From contig NZ_CP087880.1 of the NCBI RefSeq assembly GCF_021172065.1, positions 248,001 through 312,000 of the forward strand: a stretch of DNA of 64,000 nucleotides, read 5' to 3'. Under the pieces are notes generated by a model that was not told the DNA's origin, ran no database searches, and saw only the letters and a list, made by a program, of their open reading frames with translations. The translations under genes were made by a program, and so were the position numbers. This document shows, one piece after another, positions 57,294 through 64,000 of this stretch. Numbering within the stretch: position 1 is the first letter of the stretch; each line of letters opens with the position of its first letter. Origin of the DNA: Pseudocitrobacter corydidari (GTDB lineage: Bacteria; Pseudomonadota; Gammaproteobacteria; Enterobacterales; Enterobacteriaceae).

Positions 57294-58568
57294 GGGGACA
57301 TATTGAACACTTGTTCGGGGACATGGTAGACACTTACAACTAAGGCATAAGAATCCGTTTATGGAGTCGCTTATGCCCTGGGATGCGAGAGATACCATGT
57401 CATTACGTTCCGAGTTTGTTCTGTTCGCCTCACAAGACGGGGCGAACATCCGTTCCCTCTGCCGTCACTACGGCATTTCTCCCGCCACCGGTTACAAGTG
57501 GCTTCGTCGCTGGGCTGAGGAAGGCGCATCCGGTCTTCTGGACCGTCCCCGCGTACCTCATCACTCTCCCAACCGTTCTCCGGATGATATCACTGACCTG
57601 CTGCGCATCGCCCATGCCCGTCATGAGCGCTGGGGCGCCCGCAAGATAAAGCGCTGGCTCGAAGACCAGGGGCACCGTATGCCCGCCTTCAGCACCGTCC
57701 ATAACCTGATGGCCCGTCACGGTCTGCTACCGGGCACGGCTCCGGGCATTCCGGCCACAGGGCGCTTCGAACATGACGCGCCGAACCGGCTCTGGCAGAT
57801 GGATTTTAAGGGCCACTTCCCCTTCGGCGGGGGCCGCTGCCATCCGCTCACCCTGCTGGACGACCACTCTCGTTTCTCCCTGTGTCTGGCACCCTGCACC
57901 GATGAACGCCGTGAGACCGTGCAGCAGCAGCTGGTCAGCGTGTTTGAACGCTACGGGCTGCCAGATCGGATGACGATGGACAACGGCTCACCGTGGGGCG
58001 ACACCACCGGCACCTGGACGGCACTTGAGTTGTGGCTGATGCGCCAGGGTATCCGGGTGGGGCATTCCCGGCCATACCATCCGCAGACACAGGGCAAGCT
58101 GGAACGTTTTCACCGCAGCCTGAAGGCGGAAGTACTGCAGGGTAAGTGGTTCACAGACAGCGGTGAGCTGCAGCGAGCTTTCGACCACTGGCGTACGGTG
58201 TATAACCTTGAACGGCCCCATGAAGCACTGGGTATGGCCGTTCCGGCCTCGCGGTATCAGCCGTCTGCAAGGCAGTACAGCGACAGCATTACGCCACCGG
58301 AATATGATGAAGGGGTGATGGTGAGGAAGGTCGATATCAGCGGGAAGCTGAGCATAAAAGGTATCAGTCTGAAGGCAGGCAATGCGTTCAGGGGAGAGCG
58401 GGTCGGGCTGAAGGAGACGCAGGAGGATGGCTGCTATGAAGTGTGGTGGTACAGTACGAAAGTGGGGGTGATCGACCTGAAGAAAAAGTCGATCACCATG
58501 GGTAAAGGATGTTAAAAAGTGTTCACCATGTCCCCGAACACCTGTCTACCATGTCCCCGGACCGTACA
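57294..58568 (+). mobile_element. Intact IS481-family insertion sequence, 1275 bp
   Basis: The ends are imperfect inverted repeats: TGTACAGTCCGGGGACAT at the left and, reversed, TGTACGGTCCGGGGACAT at the right, each followed by a second TGTTCGGGGACATGGT motif. The element is flanked by the 5-bp direct repeat GAGGG (57289-57293 and 58569-58573). It carries one complete transposase gene. The undamaged gene and near-identical ends suggest recent insertion. Confidence 0.93.
57373..58515 (+). CDS. IS481-family DDE transposase
   Basis: A 380-residue transposase with an N-terminal helix-turn-helix (ANIRSLCRHYGISPATGYKWLRRW), a second DNA-binding helix region (GARKIKRWLEDQGHRMPAFSTVHNLM) and an rve-type catalytic core. 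Catalytic residues: Asp in LWQMDFKGHFPF, Asp in DRMTMDNGSPWG and Glu in QTQGKLERFHRSLK. The frame opens at an ATG at 57361, but that ATG forms part of the TGGAG ribosome-binding site for the ATG at 57373 (MPWDARDTMSL), which is preferred. The stop is 53 bp before the right end of the element. Confidence 0.94.
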   Translation: MPWDARDTMSLRSEFVLFASQDGANIRSLCRHYGISPATGYKWLRRWAEEGASGLLDRPRVPHHSPNRSPDDITDLLRIAHARHERWGARKIKRWLEDQGHRMPAFSTVHNLMARHGLLPGTAPGIPATGRFEHDAPNRLWQMDFKGHFPFGGGRCHPLTLLDDHSRFSLCLAPCTDERRETVQQQLVSVFERYGLPDRMTMDNGSPWGDTTGTWTALELWLMRQGIRVGHSRPYHPQTQGKLERFHRSLKAEVLQGKWFTDSGELQRAFDHWRTVYNLERPHEALGMAVPASRYQPSARQYSDSITPPEYDEGVMVRKVDISGKLSIKGISLKAGNAFRGERVGLKETQEDGCYEVWWYSTKVGVIDLKKKSITMGKGC

Positions 58569-58598
58569 GAGGGAGAGGGTCAGGGTGAGGGGAAAAAA

Positions 58599-59342
58599 CT
58601 ACGCCGTTAACCCGCCATCCACCGCCATACACGCGCCATTTACGTACGACGATTCCGGCCCGGCAAGCCAGGCAACCAGATTAGCGACTTCATGCGGTTC
58701 GCCAAAACGCTTCATGGGGTTGGCGTTGATTAAGTACTCCGCATGCTCCCCGTCGAGTGGGTTCATATCCGTCGCCACCGGCCCCGGCTGAACATCATTC
58801 ACCGTAATTTTGCGTTCGCTCAAATCCCACGCCAGCCCGCGCACCATACGGGCGACGGCGGCTTTGGTCACCCCATACACCGTGGAGCCAGGCCCCCGGC
58901 CTGCGCTGCTGACGATACTGCCGATGGTGATAATCCGCCCACCGGACTGAAAATGCGGCAACGCCGCCTGCACTGCGACAAACGGCCCGCGCACGTTAAT
59001 GTTGTAGCTCAGGTCGAAATCCTCCAGCGAAAACGTCGCGATATCGCCCATCCGCAAAACGCCCGCGTTATAGACCAGAATATCCAGCCCGCCCAGCGCC
59101 TGAGCCGCCTGGTTTACGGCTTCCGTAAGTTTCGCCGCATCGCCGCTGTCGGCCTGAAACGCCTGCACCGCTTTTCCCTGCTGTCGGTAATTATCTACCT
59201 GCTGCTGCACGCGCTCGCCGGATGACACCCAGGTGAAGGCGACGGTTGCGCCTTCATCGCTAAGCCTGCGGACAATCGCTTCGCCAATACCGCGCGAGCC
59301 ACCGATAACCAGAGCCTTTTTTCCTGCCAGTGATTGAGCCAT
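58599..59342 (-). CDS. Short-chain dehydrogenase/reductase, BdcA-like
   Basis: A 247-residue classical SDR: cofactor motif GGSRGIGEAIVRRL, NAG in VYNAGVL, catalytic Ser in GSIVSSAGRG and the YxxxK pair in YGVTKAAVARMV, ending NGACMAVDGGLTA. It resembles E. coli BdcA (a c-di-GMP-binding SDR) in the LAGPESSYVNGA region, but the substrate cannot be assigned. The ATG at 59342 has AAGGTG upstream and matches family length; the frame opens further up at 59405. It is divergent from the secreted hydrolase gene. Confidence 0.88.
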   Translation of the reverse strand: MAQSLAGKKALVIGGSRGIGEAIVRRLSDEGATVAFTWVSSGERVQQQVDNYRQQGKAVQAFQADSGDAAKLTEAVNQAAQALGGLDILVYNAGVLRMGDIATFSLEDFDLSYNINVRGPFVAVQAALPHFQSGGRIITIGSIVSSAGRGPGSTVYGVTKAAVARMVRGLAWDLSERKITVNDVQPGPVATDMNPLDGEHAEYLINANPMKRFGEPHEVANLVAWLAGPESSYVNGACMAVDGGLTA

Positions 59343-59660
59343 TGCGTTACACCTTGTGTGGGAGGTTAAAAAATGACCATCTTGCAGGCTTAATCTCCTC
59401 CTCAACGCCCCTGAGCGTCAAGACTGATTTTTCGTCACTGTGTATCACACTGTATCTGGCGTAAATGGAGATACAGAGGCAGGCAAAAAGGGCGGAACGG
59501 CGGAATATCCCCGACACATGCGGCTGTTTTGATAGTCAGGCGATAGGGCGAAAAGAAATAGTCCCGACTGGTTAGAATTTACTCACTATAATTCCTTCGC
59601 TAACTATCGTTTTTGCTTTTTTATCGATCTCTCATCCATGCCCATGCGCAGGAGTCAAAA
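59343..59660. other. Divergent intergenic region between SDR and secreted hydrolase
   Basis: A 318-bp gap with no supported gene. It must contain two divergent promoters; TATAAT-like ACTATAATTCC near 59585-59595 could serve the hydrolase gene on the plus strand. No operator repeat was obvious. Confidence 0.45.
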
Positions 59661-60677
59661 ATGAATACGTCGGCCCTCCCGGTTCAATTTTTAAAAAACA
59701 AAACGGTAAAATCTGCTCTTCTGCTCGCTATGTTGTTGACGCCTGTACTTCCGGTATTGGCGGCTGATAATTACGCCAGCGAGTTCAATAACATCCACCA
59801 GATTAACGCCGGTGATGTGAATATCGGCTACGTCGATATCGGCCCGCGTGACGGGCAGCCGGTGATACTGTTGCACGGCTGGCCCTACGATATTCACAGT
59901 TACGTAGAGGTGGCTCCGGCCCTCGCCAGCAAAGGCTTTAGGGTGATCGTTCCGCATCTGCGCGGTTACGGCACGACGCGTTTTATCTCTGACACTGCGC
60001 CGCGTAACGGCCAGCCGTCGGCAATGGCGGCGGATATTGTGGCGCTGATGGATGCGCTGAACATTAAGCAGGCGGACGTTGCCGGTTTTGACTGGGGCGC
60101 GCGCACGGCGGATATCGTCGCCGCACTGTGGCCGGAGCGGGTTAAATCGCTGGTGTCGGTGAGCGGCTATCTTATCAGCAGCCAGAAAATTGGTGAGCAA
60201 CCGCTGCCGCCGCAGGCAGAGCTGCTGTGGTGGTATCAGTTCTATTTTGCCACCCCGCGTGGCGAAGCGGGCTATGCGAAAAATACCCATGATTTTGCGA
60301 AGCTCATTTGGCAACAGGCATCACCGGGCTGGAAGTTTAGCGATAAAACCTTTGCCGCCAGCGCTGCCTCGCTGGATAACCCGGATCACGTTGCGGTCAC
60401 TATCAGCAACTACCGCTGGCGTTTAGGGCTCGAAAAGGGTGAAGCGAAGTACGATAAATACGAGCAAAAACTGGCGACGCTTCCGGCTATCACCGTGCCA
60501 ACCATCACCATTGAAGGCGGAAACAACGGCGCGCCGCATCCGGACCCTAAAACCTATGCCGCCCGTTTTACCGGCAAGTATGAGCACCGCACGTTTGGCG
60601 CGAATGTCGGTCATAATCCGCCGCAGGAAGACCCGGTGGCGTTCACTCAGGCGGTGGTTGACGCCGATAAACTGTAA
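59661..60677 (+). CDS. Secreted alpha/beta hydrolase, epoxide-hydrolase-like
   Basis: A 338-residue protein with a signal peptide (about 1-34, LLLAMLLTPVLPVLAA) and an alpha/beta hydrolase fold. The HGWP oxyanion motif (ILLHGWPYDIHSY), an aspartate nucleophile in GFDWGARTADIV and the catalytic histidine in VGHNPPQEDP place it with epoxide hydrolases and haloalkane dehalogenases. It is predicted periplasmic, unusual for this group. The ATG at 59661 has GCAGGAG upstream; the frame opens at 59613. It is followed after 10 bp by a response regulator gene, so the three genes to 62.7 kb look like one operon. Confidence 0.88.
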   Translation: MNTSALPVQFLKNKTVKSALLLAMLLTPVLPVLAADNYASEFNNIHQINAGDVNIGYVDIGPRDGQPVILLHGWPYDIHSYVEVAPALASKGFRVIVPHLRGYGTTRFISDTAPRNGQPSAMAADIVALMDALNIKQADVAGFDWGARTADIVAALWPERVKSLVSVSGYLISSQKIGEQPLPPQAELLWWYQFYFATPRGEAGYAKNTHDFAKLIWQQASPGWKFSDKTFAASAASLDNPDHVAVTISNYRWRLGLEKGEAKYDKYEQKLATLPAITVPTITIEGGNNGAPHPDPKTYAARFTGKYEHRTFGANVGHNPPQEDPVAFTQAVVDADKL

Positions 60678-60687
60678 CGGGGCCGCG

Positions 60688-61419
60688 ATGGAACATATCG
60701 ACACGGTGCTGGTGGTCGATGACGACAGCGATATTCGAGAGTTGGTTGTCGACTACCTTAATAGCGCGGGCTATCGCGCGACGGGAGCCGCCAACGGGAA
60801 GGCGATGCGGGCGTATCTGGCTCACCACCAGGTGGATCTGGTGGTGCTGGACGTCATGATGCCGGGCGATGACGGGCTGACGTTGTGCCGCGAACTGCGC
60901 AGCGATCGCCATCAAAATCTGCCGGTGCTGATGCTCACCGCCCGCAGCGATGACGCGGACCGAATCCTCGGCCTTGAGATGGGCGCGGATGATTATCTGG
61001 TGAAACCGTTTGTTGCGCGTGAACTGCTGGCGCGGATTAAAGCTATTTTGCGGCGCTATCGGGCCTTGCCGCCGAATTTGCAAATCACCGATGCCGGGCG
61101 GCTAATTGCGTTTGGCCGCTGGCAACTGGATACCGCCGCTCGCCATTTGATCGACGATGACGGTCTGGTTGTCGCGCTCAGCGGGGCGGAATATCGCCTG
61201 CTGCGGGTTTTTCTCGATCACCCGCAGCGTGTCCTGAATCGGGACCAGTTATTAAGCCTTACTCAGGGGCGTGATGCGGAGTTATTTGAACGCTCCATCG
61301 ACCTGCTGGTCAGCCGTCTGCGTCAACGGCTGAGCGATGACGCGCGCGAGCCCGCTTACATCAAAACTGTGCGCAGCGAAGGCTATGTGCTGGCGATGCC
61401 GGTGGAGATTCGTCAGTGA
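60688..61419 (+). CDS. OmpR-family response regulator
   Basis: A 243-residue regulator: receiver domain with acidic pocket VVDDDSD, phosphoacceptor Asp in LVVLDVMMPGDDG (near 53) and Lys in YLVKPFVARELL, then a winged-helix DNA-binding domain (about 140-238, LSGAEYRLLRVFLDHPQRVLNRDQLL, then VSRLRQRL and IKTVRSEGYVL). The ATG at 60688 is used because it starts directly at the receiver domain; the frame is open far upstream in shadow of the hydrolase gene. It overlaps its partner kinase gene by 4 bp. Confidence 0.93.
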   Translation: MEHIDTVLVVDDDSDIRELVVDYLNSAGYRATGAANGKAMRAYLAHHQVDLVVLDVMMPGDDGLTLCRELRSDRHQNLPVLMLTARSDDADRILGLEMGADDYLVKPFVARELLARIKAILRRYRALPPNLQITDAGRLIAFGRWQLDTAARHLIDDDGLVVALSGAEYRLLRVFLDHPQRVLNRDQLLSLTQGRDAELFERSIDLLVSRLRQRLSDDAREPAYIKTVRSEGYVLAMPVEIRQ

Positions 61420-62756
61420 GGCTGTGGCCGAAAACGCTGCTGTATCGGCTGGTACTGCTGGTGCTGGTCGGGCTGTTACTGGCGAACGGCCTGACGCTTT
61501 CACTGCTACTGTATGAGCGTATGAGCAGCGCACGCACGGTGATGCTCGATAACCTGGGTTATGACGTGGCGACCAGCGTGGCGATTCTTGACCACCTTCC
61601 TGCAGACGAACGCGCCGCGTGGCTTCCCAGGCTGGCGCGAGGCAATTACCACTACCAAACCGATGCCGGTGAGCCGGGCCCCGTACCTGACAGCTGGCGC
61701 TCGCGCTCGATTGTGGCGTCGCTTCAGGAGGCGCTCGGCGGGCAATACGCGTTGACAATGAGCGCCATTCCCGGCCCGCGCGAGCATATTCAGGCGCATC
61801 TGCGCTTAGCTGATGGTTCCCCGCTGACGATAGACCTGCGCCCGCAGTTGCCCGCGCTGGCGCGCTGGCTGCCGGTGGTGCTGGTTATCCAGCCGTTGCT
61901 GCTTTTACTCTGCGCCTGGCTGGCGGTACGCCAGGTGATTCGCCCGCTATCGCGGTTTACCCGCGCGGTGGAAGCCTTAGAACCCGCCGCAACACAACCG
62001 CGACTAATGGACGATCAGGGGCCACGGGAAGTGGCGCAGGCGGCCCGCGCATTTAATGCGATGCAGGCGCGTATCCAGCGTTATTTGAAAGAACGCACGC
62101 AAATTCTCGCCGCAATTTCCCACGACCTGCAAACGCCCATCACGCGGATGAAACTGCGCGTGGAGATGAGCGAGGAGCCGATGCTTCGCGATAAGCTCAT
62201 GCAGGATCTCGAGAATATGACGCGGCTGGTACGCGAGGGCATAGCGTATGCCCGAAGCGCTGAACCCTTGCTGGAGCCCACGCATCGGCTCGATCTCAAT
62301 GCCTTTCTCGACACCCTCGTTTGCGACTATACGGACACCGGGCAGGTAGTCACCTTCTTGCCCGCCCCAACGATTTCCCCGCTGGAGATCCGGCCGCAGG
62401 CGCTACGGCGCATCATGACCAATCTGCTTGATAATGCGCTGAAGTACGGCAGTGAAGCGCAGGTTCATCTGCTTTTGCATGATACGCAGTGGCTGGAAAT
62501 TCAGGTGCGGGATAACGGCCCCGGTATTGATGAGGCCGAGCAGGATGCGGTACTACAACCTTTCTACCGTATTGAAAACTCGCGCAATCGCCACACCGGC
62601 GGTACCGGGCTGGGGTTGGCGATCGCGGCCCAACTGGCGACGCAGCTTCATGGTCAGTTGCATTTACACAACCATCCCGACGGCGGTCTGGTGGTCACTT
62701 TGCGTTTGCCGCGCGTTTTGTATCCTTCTGTATCCTCTTCCTCTCGCGACAACTAA
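61416..62756 (+). CDS. Sensor histidine kinase
   Basis: A 446-residue membrane kinase: membrane segments at about 9-29 and 148-171 enclosing a periplasmic sensor of roughly 115 residues, a HAMP linker (RQVIRPLSRFTRAVEALE), the H box ISHDLQTPITRMKLRVE, and ATPase motifs N (MTNLLDNALKYG), G1 (VRDNGPGI) and G2 (TGGTGLGLAI). It starts at a GTG overlapping the regulator stop. The layout resembles OmpR/EnvZ-type pairs. The signal is unknown; the neighbouring secreted hydrolase and thiol-redox gene hint at an envelope or oxidative stress role. Confidence 0.92.
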   Translation: MRLWPKTLLYRLVLLVLVGLLLANGLTLSLLLYERMSSARTVMLDNLGYDVATSVAILDHLPADERAAWLPRLARGNYHYQTDAGEPGPVPDSWRSRSIVASLQEALGGQYALTMSAIPGPREHIQAHLRLADGSPLTIDLRPQLPALARWLPVVLVIQPLLLLLCAWLAVRQVIRPLSRFTRAVEALEPAATQPRLMDDQGPREVAQAARAFNAMQARIQRYLKERTQILAAISHDLQTPITRMKLRVEMSEEPMLRDKLMQDLENMTRLVREGIAYARSAEPLLEPTHRLDLNAFLDTLVCDYTDTGQVVTFLPAPTISPLEIRPQALRRIMTNLLDNALKYGSEAQVHLLLHDTQWLEIQVRDNGPGIDEAEQDAVLQPFYRIENSRNRHTGGTGLGLAIAAQLATQLHGQLHLHNHPDGGLVVTLRLPRVLYPSVSSSSRDN

Positions 62757-62855
62757 CGAGACAAAACGGCCTTCCGCCGACACACCCCGCACACATCGAC
62801 GCGGTTAAATCGTCTCACCGCCTGATACCCAGGCAACTTAAAGGTGAGGTGAGAT

Positions 62856-64000
62856 ATGGCTATTATCATTGCGTTTGTCGGCGGCATGCTGACGCTGTTA
62901 AGCCCCTGTACGCTGCCTGTTATCCCGTTTTTATTTGCCAGCGTGAAAGGGCAGAAACGTCATCTGGCGGCGATGTTAACCGGGATGGTGCTGATGTTTA
63001 CCCTGGTGTCATCGCTGGTGACCGTGGCCAGTGCCTGGGTGGCTCAGGTTGCCACCGTTGGGCGTTGGCTGGCGTTACTGTTTATGAGCGCGGTCGCGCT
63101 TTCGCTGATATTCCCACGCGTGGCGCAGTGGCTGGCGAAACCGGTGGTGCGGCTGGGCAATCAGGTGAACGATCAAAGCAACCATAATCGTGGGCTCGTT
63201 GCCGCGCTGCTAGCCGGTTTTGCCACCGGCCTGCTGTGGGCACCCTGCGCCGGGCCGGTGCTGGGGGCCATTCTCAGCCTGAGTTTGCTTCAGGAGAGCA
63301 GCGTTTCGGGCAGTGTATTGCTGGCAGCCTACGGAAGCGGCTGCGCGGCGATGCTGGCCCTGTTGTGGTTTGGTGGTAAACGTGTGATGCACTGGCTGCG
63401 GGCAAAAACGGCGGTGGTGGAACGTCTGCGTCAGGGGGCAGGTGTCGCAATGCTGGCGTCGGTGGCGCTGATTGCCACCTGTACTACCAGCGTGCTTCAG
63501 GGTGCCAGTGCGTTTTCACAGCAGCTGGAACAGCGTCTGGTGGGCTTGCTACCTGAACAATCCGTACATTTGCAGCCGGTGGTTGACACCACACCCAGCA
63601 GTCAGCTACCGCCGTTGACGGGCGGGACGGCGTGGATCAATAGCGCGCCGCTGTCTGCTGACTCGCTGAAAGGGAAGGTGGTACTGGTTGATTTCTGGAC
63701 CTTTGACTGCATCAACTGCCAGCACACGTTGCCTCATGTTCGCGAATGGTCGCAGAAATACCCAGGCCTGACGGTAGTCGGCGTACACACGCCTGAATAT
63801 CCCCATGAGAAACAAGAGCATGCGGTAAAGTCGGCGGTGAAAAAATGGCGGCTGAATTACCCGGTGGTGATGGACAATAACTACCGTATATGGAATGCGT
63901 TCGGCAATCAGTACTGGCCTGCACACTACCTGTTTGATGCGCGCGGGCAGCTGCGGTACACCTTCTTTGGTGAAGGTAACTATGCCGAGCAGGAAGCGGC
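62856..64000 (+). CDS. CcdA/DsbD-like membrane protein fused to a thioredoxin-like domain (DipZ-type), cut by window edge
   Basis: A frame of 381 codons runs off the window. The first 220 or so residues are a CcdA/DsbD-type membrane domain with several helices and paired-cysteine motifs (LLSPCTLPVIPFLFA; LLWAPCAGPVLGA) that carry electrons across the membrane. After a linker comes a periplasmic thioredoxin/TlpA-like domain with a CxxC in DFWTFDCINCQHTLPH. Such DipZ-type fusions take part in disulfide reduction or cytochrome c maturation. GAGGTGAG precedes the ATG at 62856. It is 99 bp after the kinase gene. Confidence 0.88.
   Translation, partial: MAIIIAFVGGMLTLLSPCTLPVIPFLFASVKGQKRHLAAMLTGMVLMFTLVSSLVTVASAWVAQVATVGRWLALLFMSAVALSLIFPRVAQWLAKPVVRLGNQVNDQSNHNRGLVAALLAGFATGLLWAPCAGPVLGAILSLSLLQESSVSGSVLLAAYGSGCAAMLALLWFGGKRVMHWLRAKTAVVERLRQGAGVAMLASVALIATCTTSVLQGASAFSQQLEQRLVGLLPEQSVHLQPVVDTTPSSQLPPLTGGTAWINSAPLSADSLKGKVVLVDFWTFDCINCQHTLPHVREWSQKYPGLTVVGVHTPEYPHEKQEHAVKSAVKKWRLNYPVVMDNNYRIWNAFGNQYWPAHYLFDARGQLRYTFFGEGNYAEQEA

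Overview
The window is a chromosomal segment of a member of the Enterobacteriaceae, most like Enterobacter, Lelliottia, Leclercia or Kosakonia. From about 0.6 to 42.9 kb the gene order follows the Escherichia coli pdxK–ptsHI/crr–cysK–zipA–ligA–xap–gltX–nupC–mntH–glk–ypdAB–alaC segment. Many proteins (ZipA linker ends, YfeR, YfeN, XapR, CysZ, YpeC, YpdK) can be aligned from memory with the E. coli versions. The indole-pyruvate decarboxylase gene ipdC, absent from E. coli, points to the Enterobacter side of the family. No frameshifted or decayed gene was seen; the first and last genes are cut by the window edges.

Layout. 0–5.7 kb: partial SnoaL-like gene, pdxK, a CSS-type c-di-GMP phosphodiesterase inserted beside crr, and the sugar phosphotransferase core ptsH-ptsI-crr. 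6–13.6 kb: cysK, cysZ, zipA, ligA, ypeB, yfeH and yfeR. 13.6–18 kb: yfeN and the xanthosine genes xapA, xapB, a 52-codon xapX and xapR. 18–21.4 kb: a tRNA-Val x3/tRNA-Lys operon, gltX, yfeD/yfeC and two tRNA-Ala genes. 21.5–26.5 kb: pdeA, nupC and mntH (with Fur and MntR boxes). 26.5–31.1 kb: an insertion holding a PRD-type regulator, an adenylosuccinate-lyase-like enzyme and a PTS EIICB permease. 31–37 kb: ypeC, an aldo/keto reductase, ipdC (possible TyrR box), yfeO, an ERIC element and glk. 37–43 kb: an orphan cellobiose-type EIIC under a striking twin-palindrome site, ypdB/ypdA, alaC and the 23-residue ypdK.

From 43 kb on the content is accessory. iadA-yjiG-yjiH handles isoaspartyl dipeptides. 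The main discovery candidate is the catabolic island at 45.8–57 kb. A plus-strand run encodes an atypical SDR, a SnoaL-like protein, an FAH-family hydrolase, a DUF3500 protein, an OprD-type porin, a RidA protein and a PadR regulator fused to a DUF2218 domain. A converging minus-strand operon encodes an extradiol (VOC) dioxygenase, an MFS transporter, a flavin monooxygenase and an amidohydrolase. Both outer promoters carry the same two-arm site (GAYATATC, then GATATATC 17 bp further on), which ties the two arms into one likely PadR regulon for uptake and ring cleavage of an unidentified aromatic or N-heteroaromatic compound.

57.3–58.6 kb is an intact IS481-family insertion sequence with terminal inverted repeats and a 5-bp target duplication, sitting in the loop of an intergenic palindrome. 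The window ends with an SDR, a secreted epoxide-hydrolase-like enzyme, a two-component system and the start of a CcdA/thioredoxin fusion protein.

All family assignments come from reading the translations and recalling known proteins; no searches were run.
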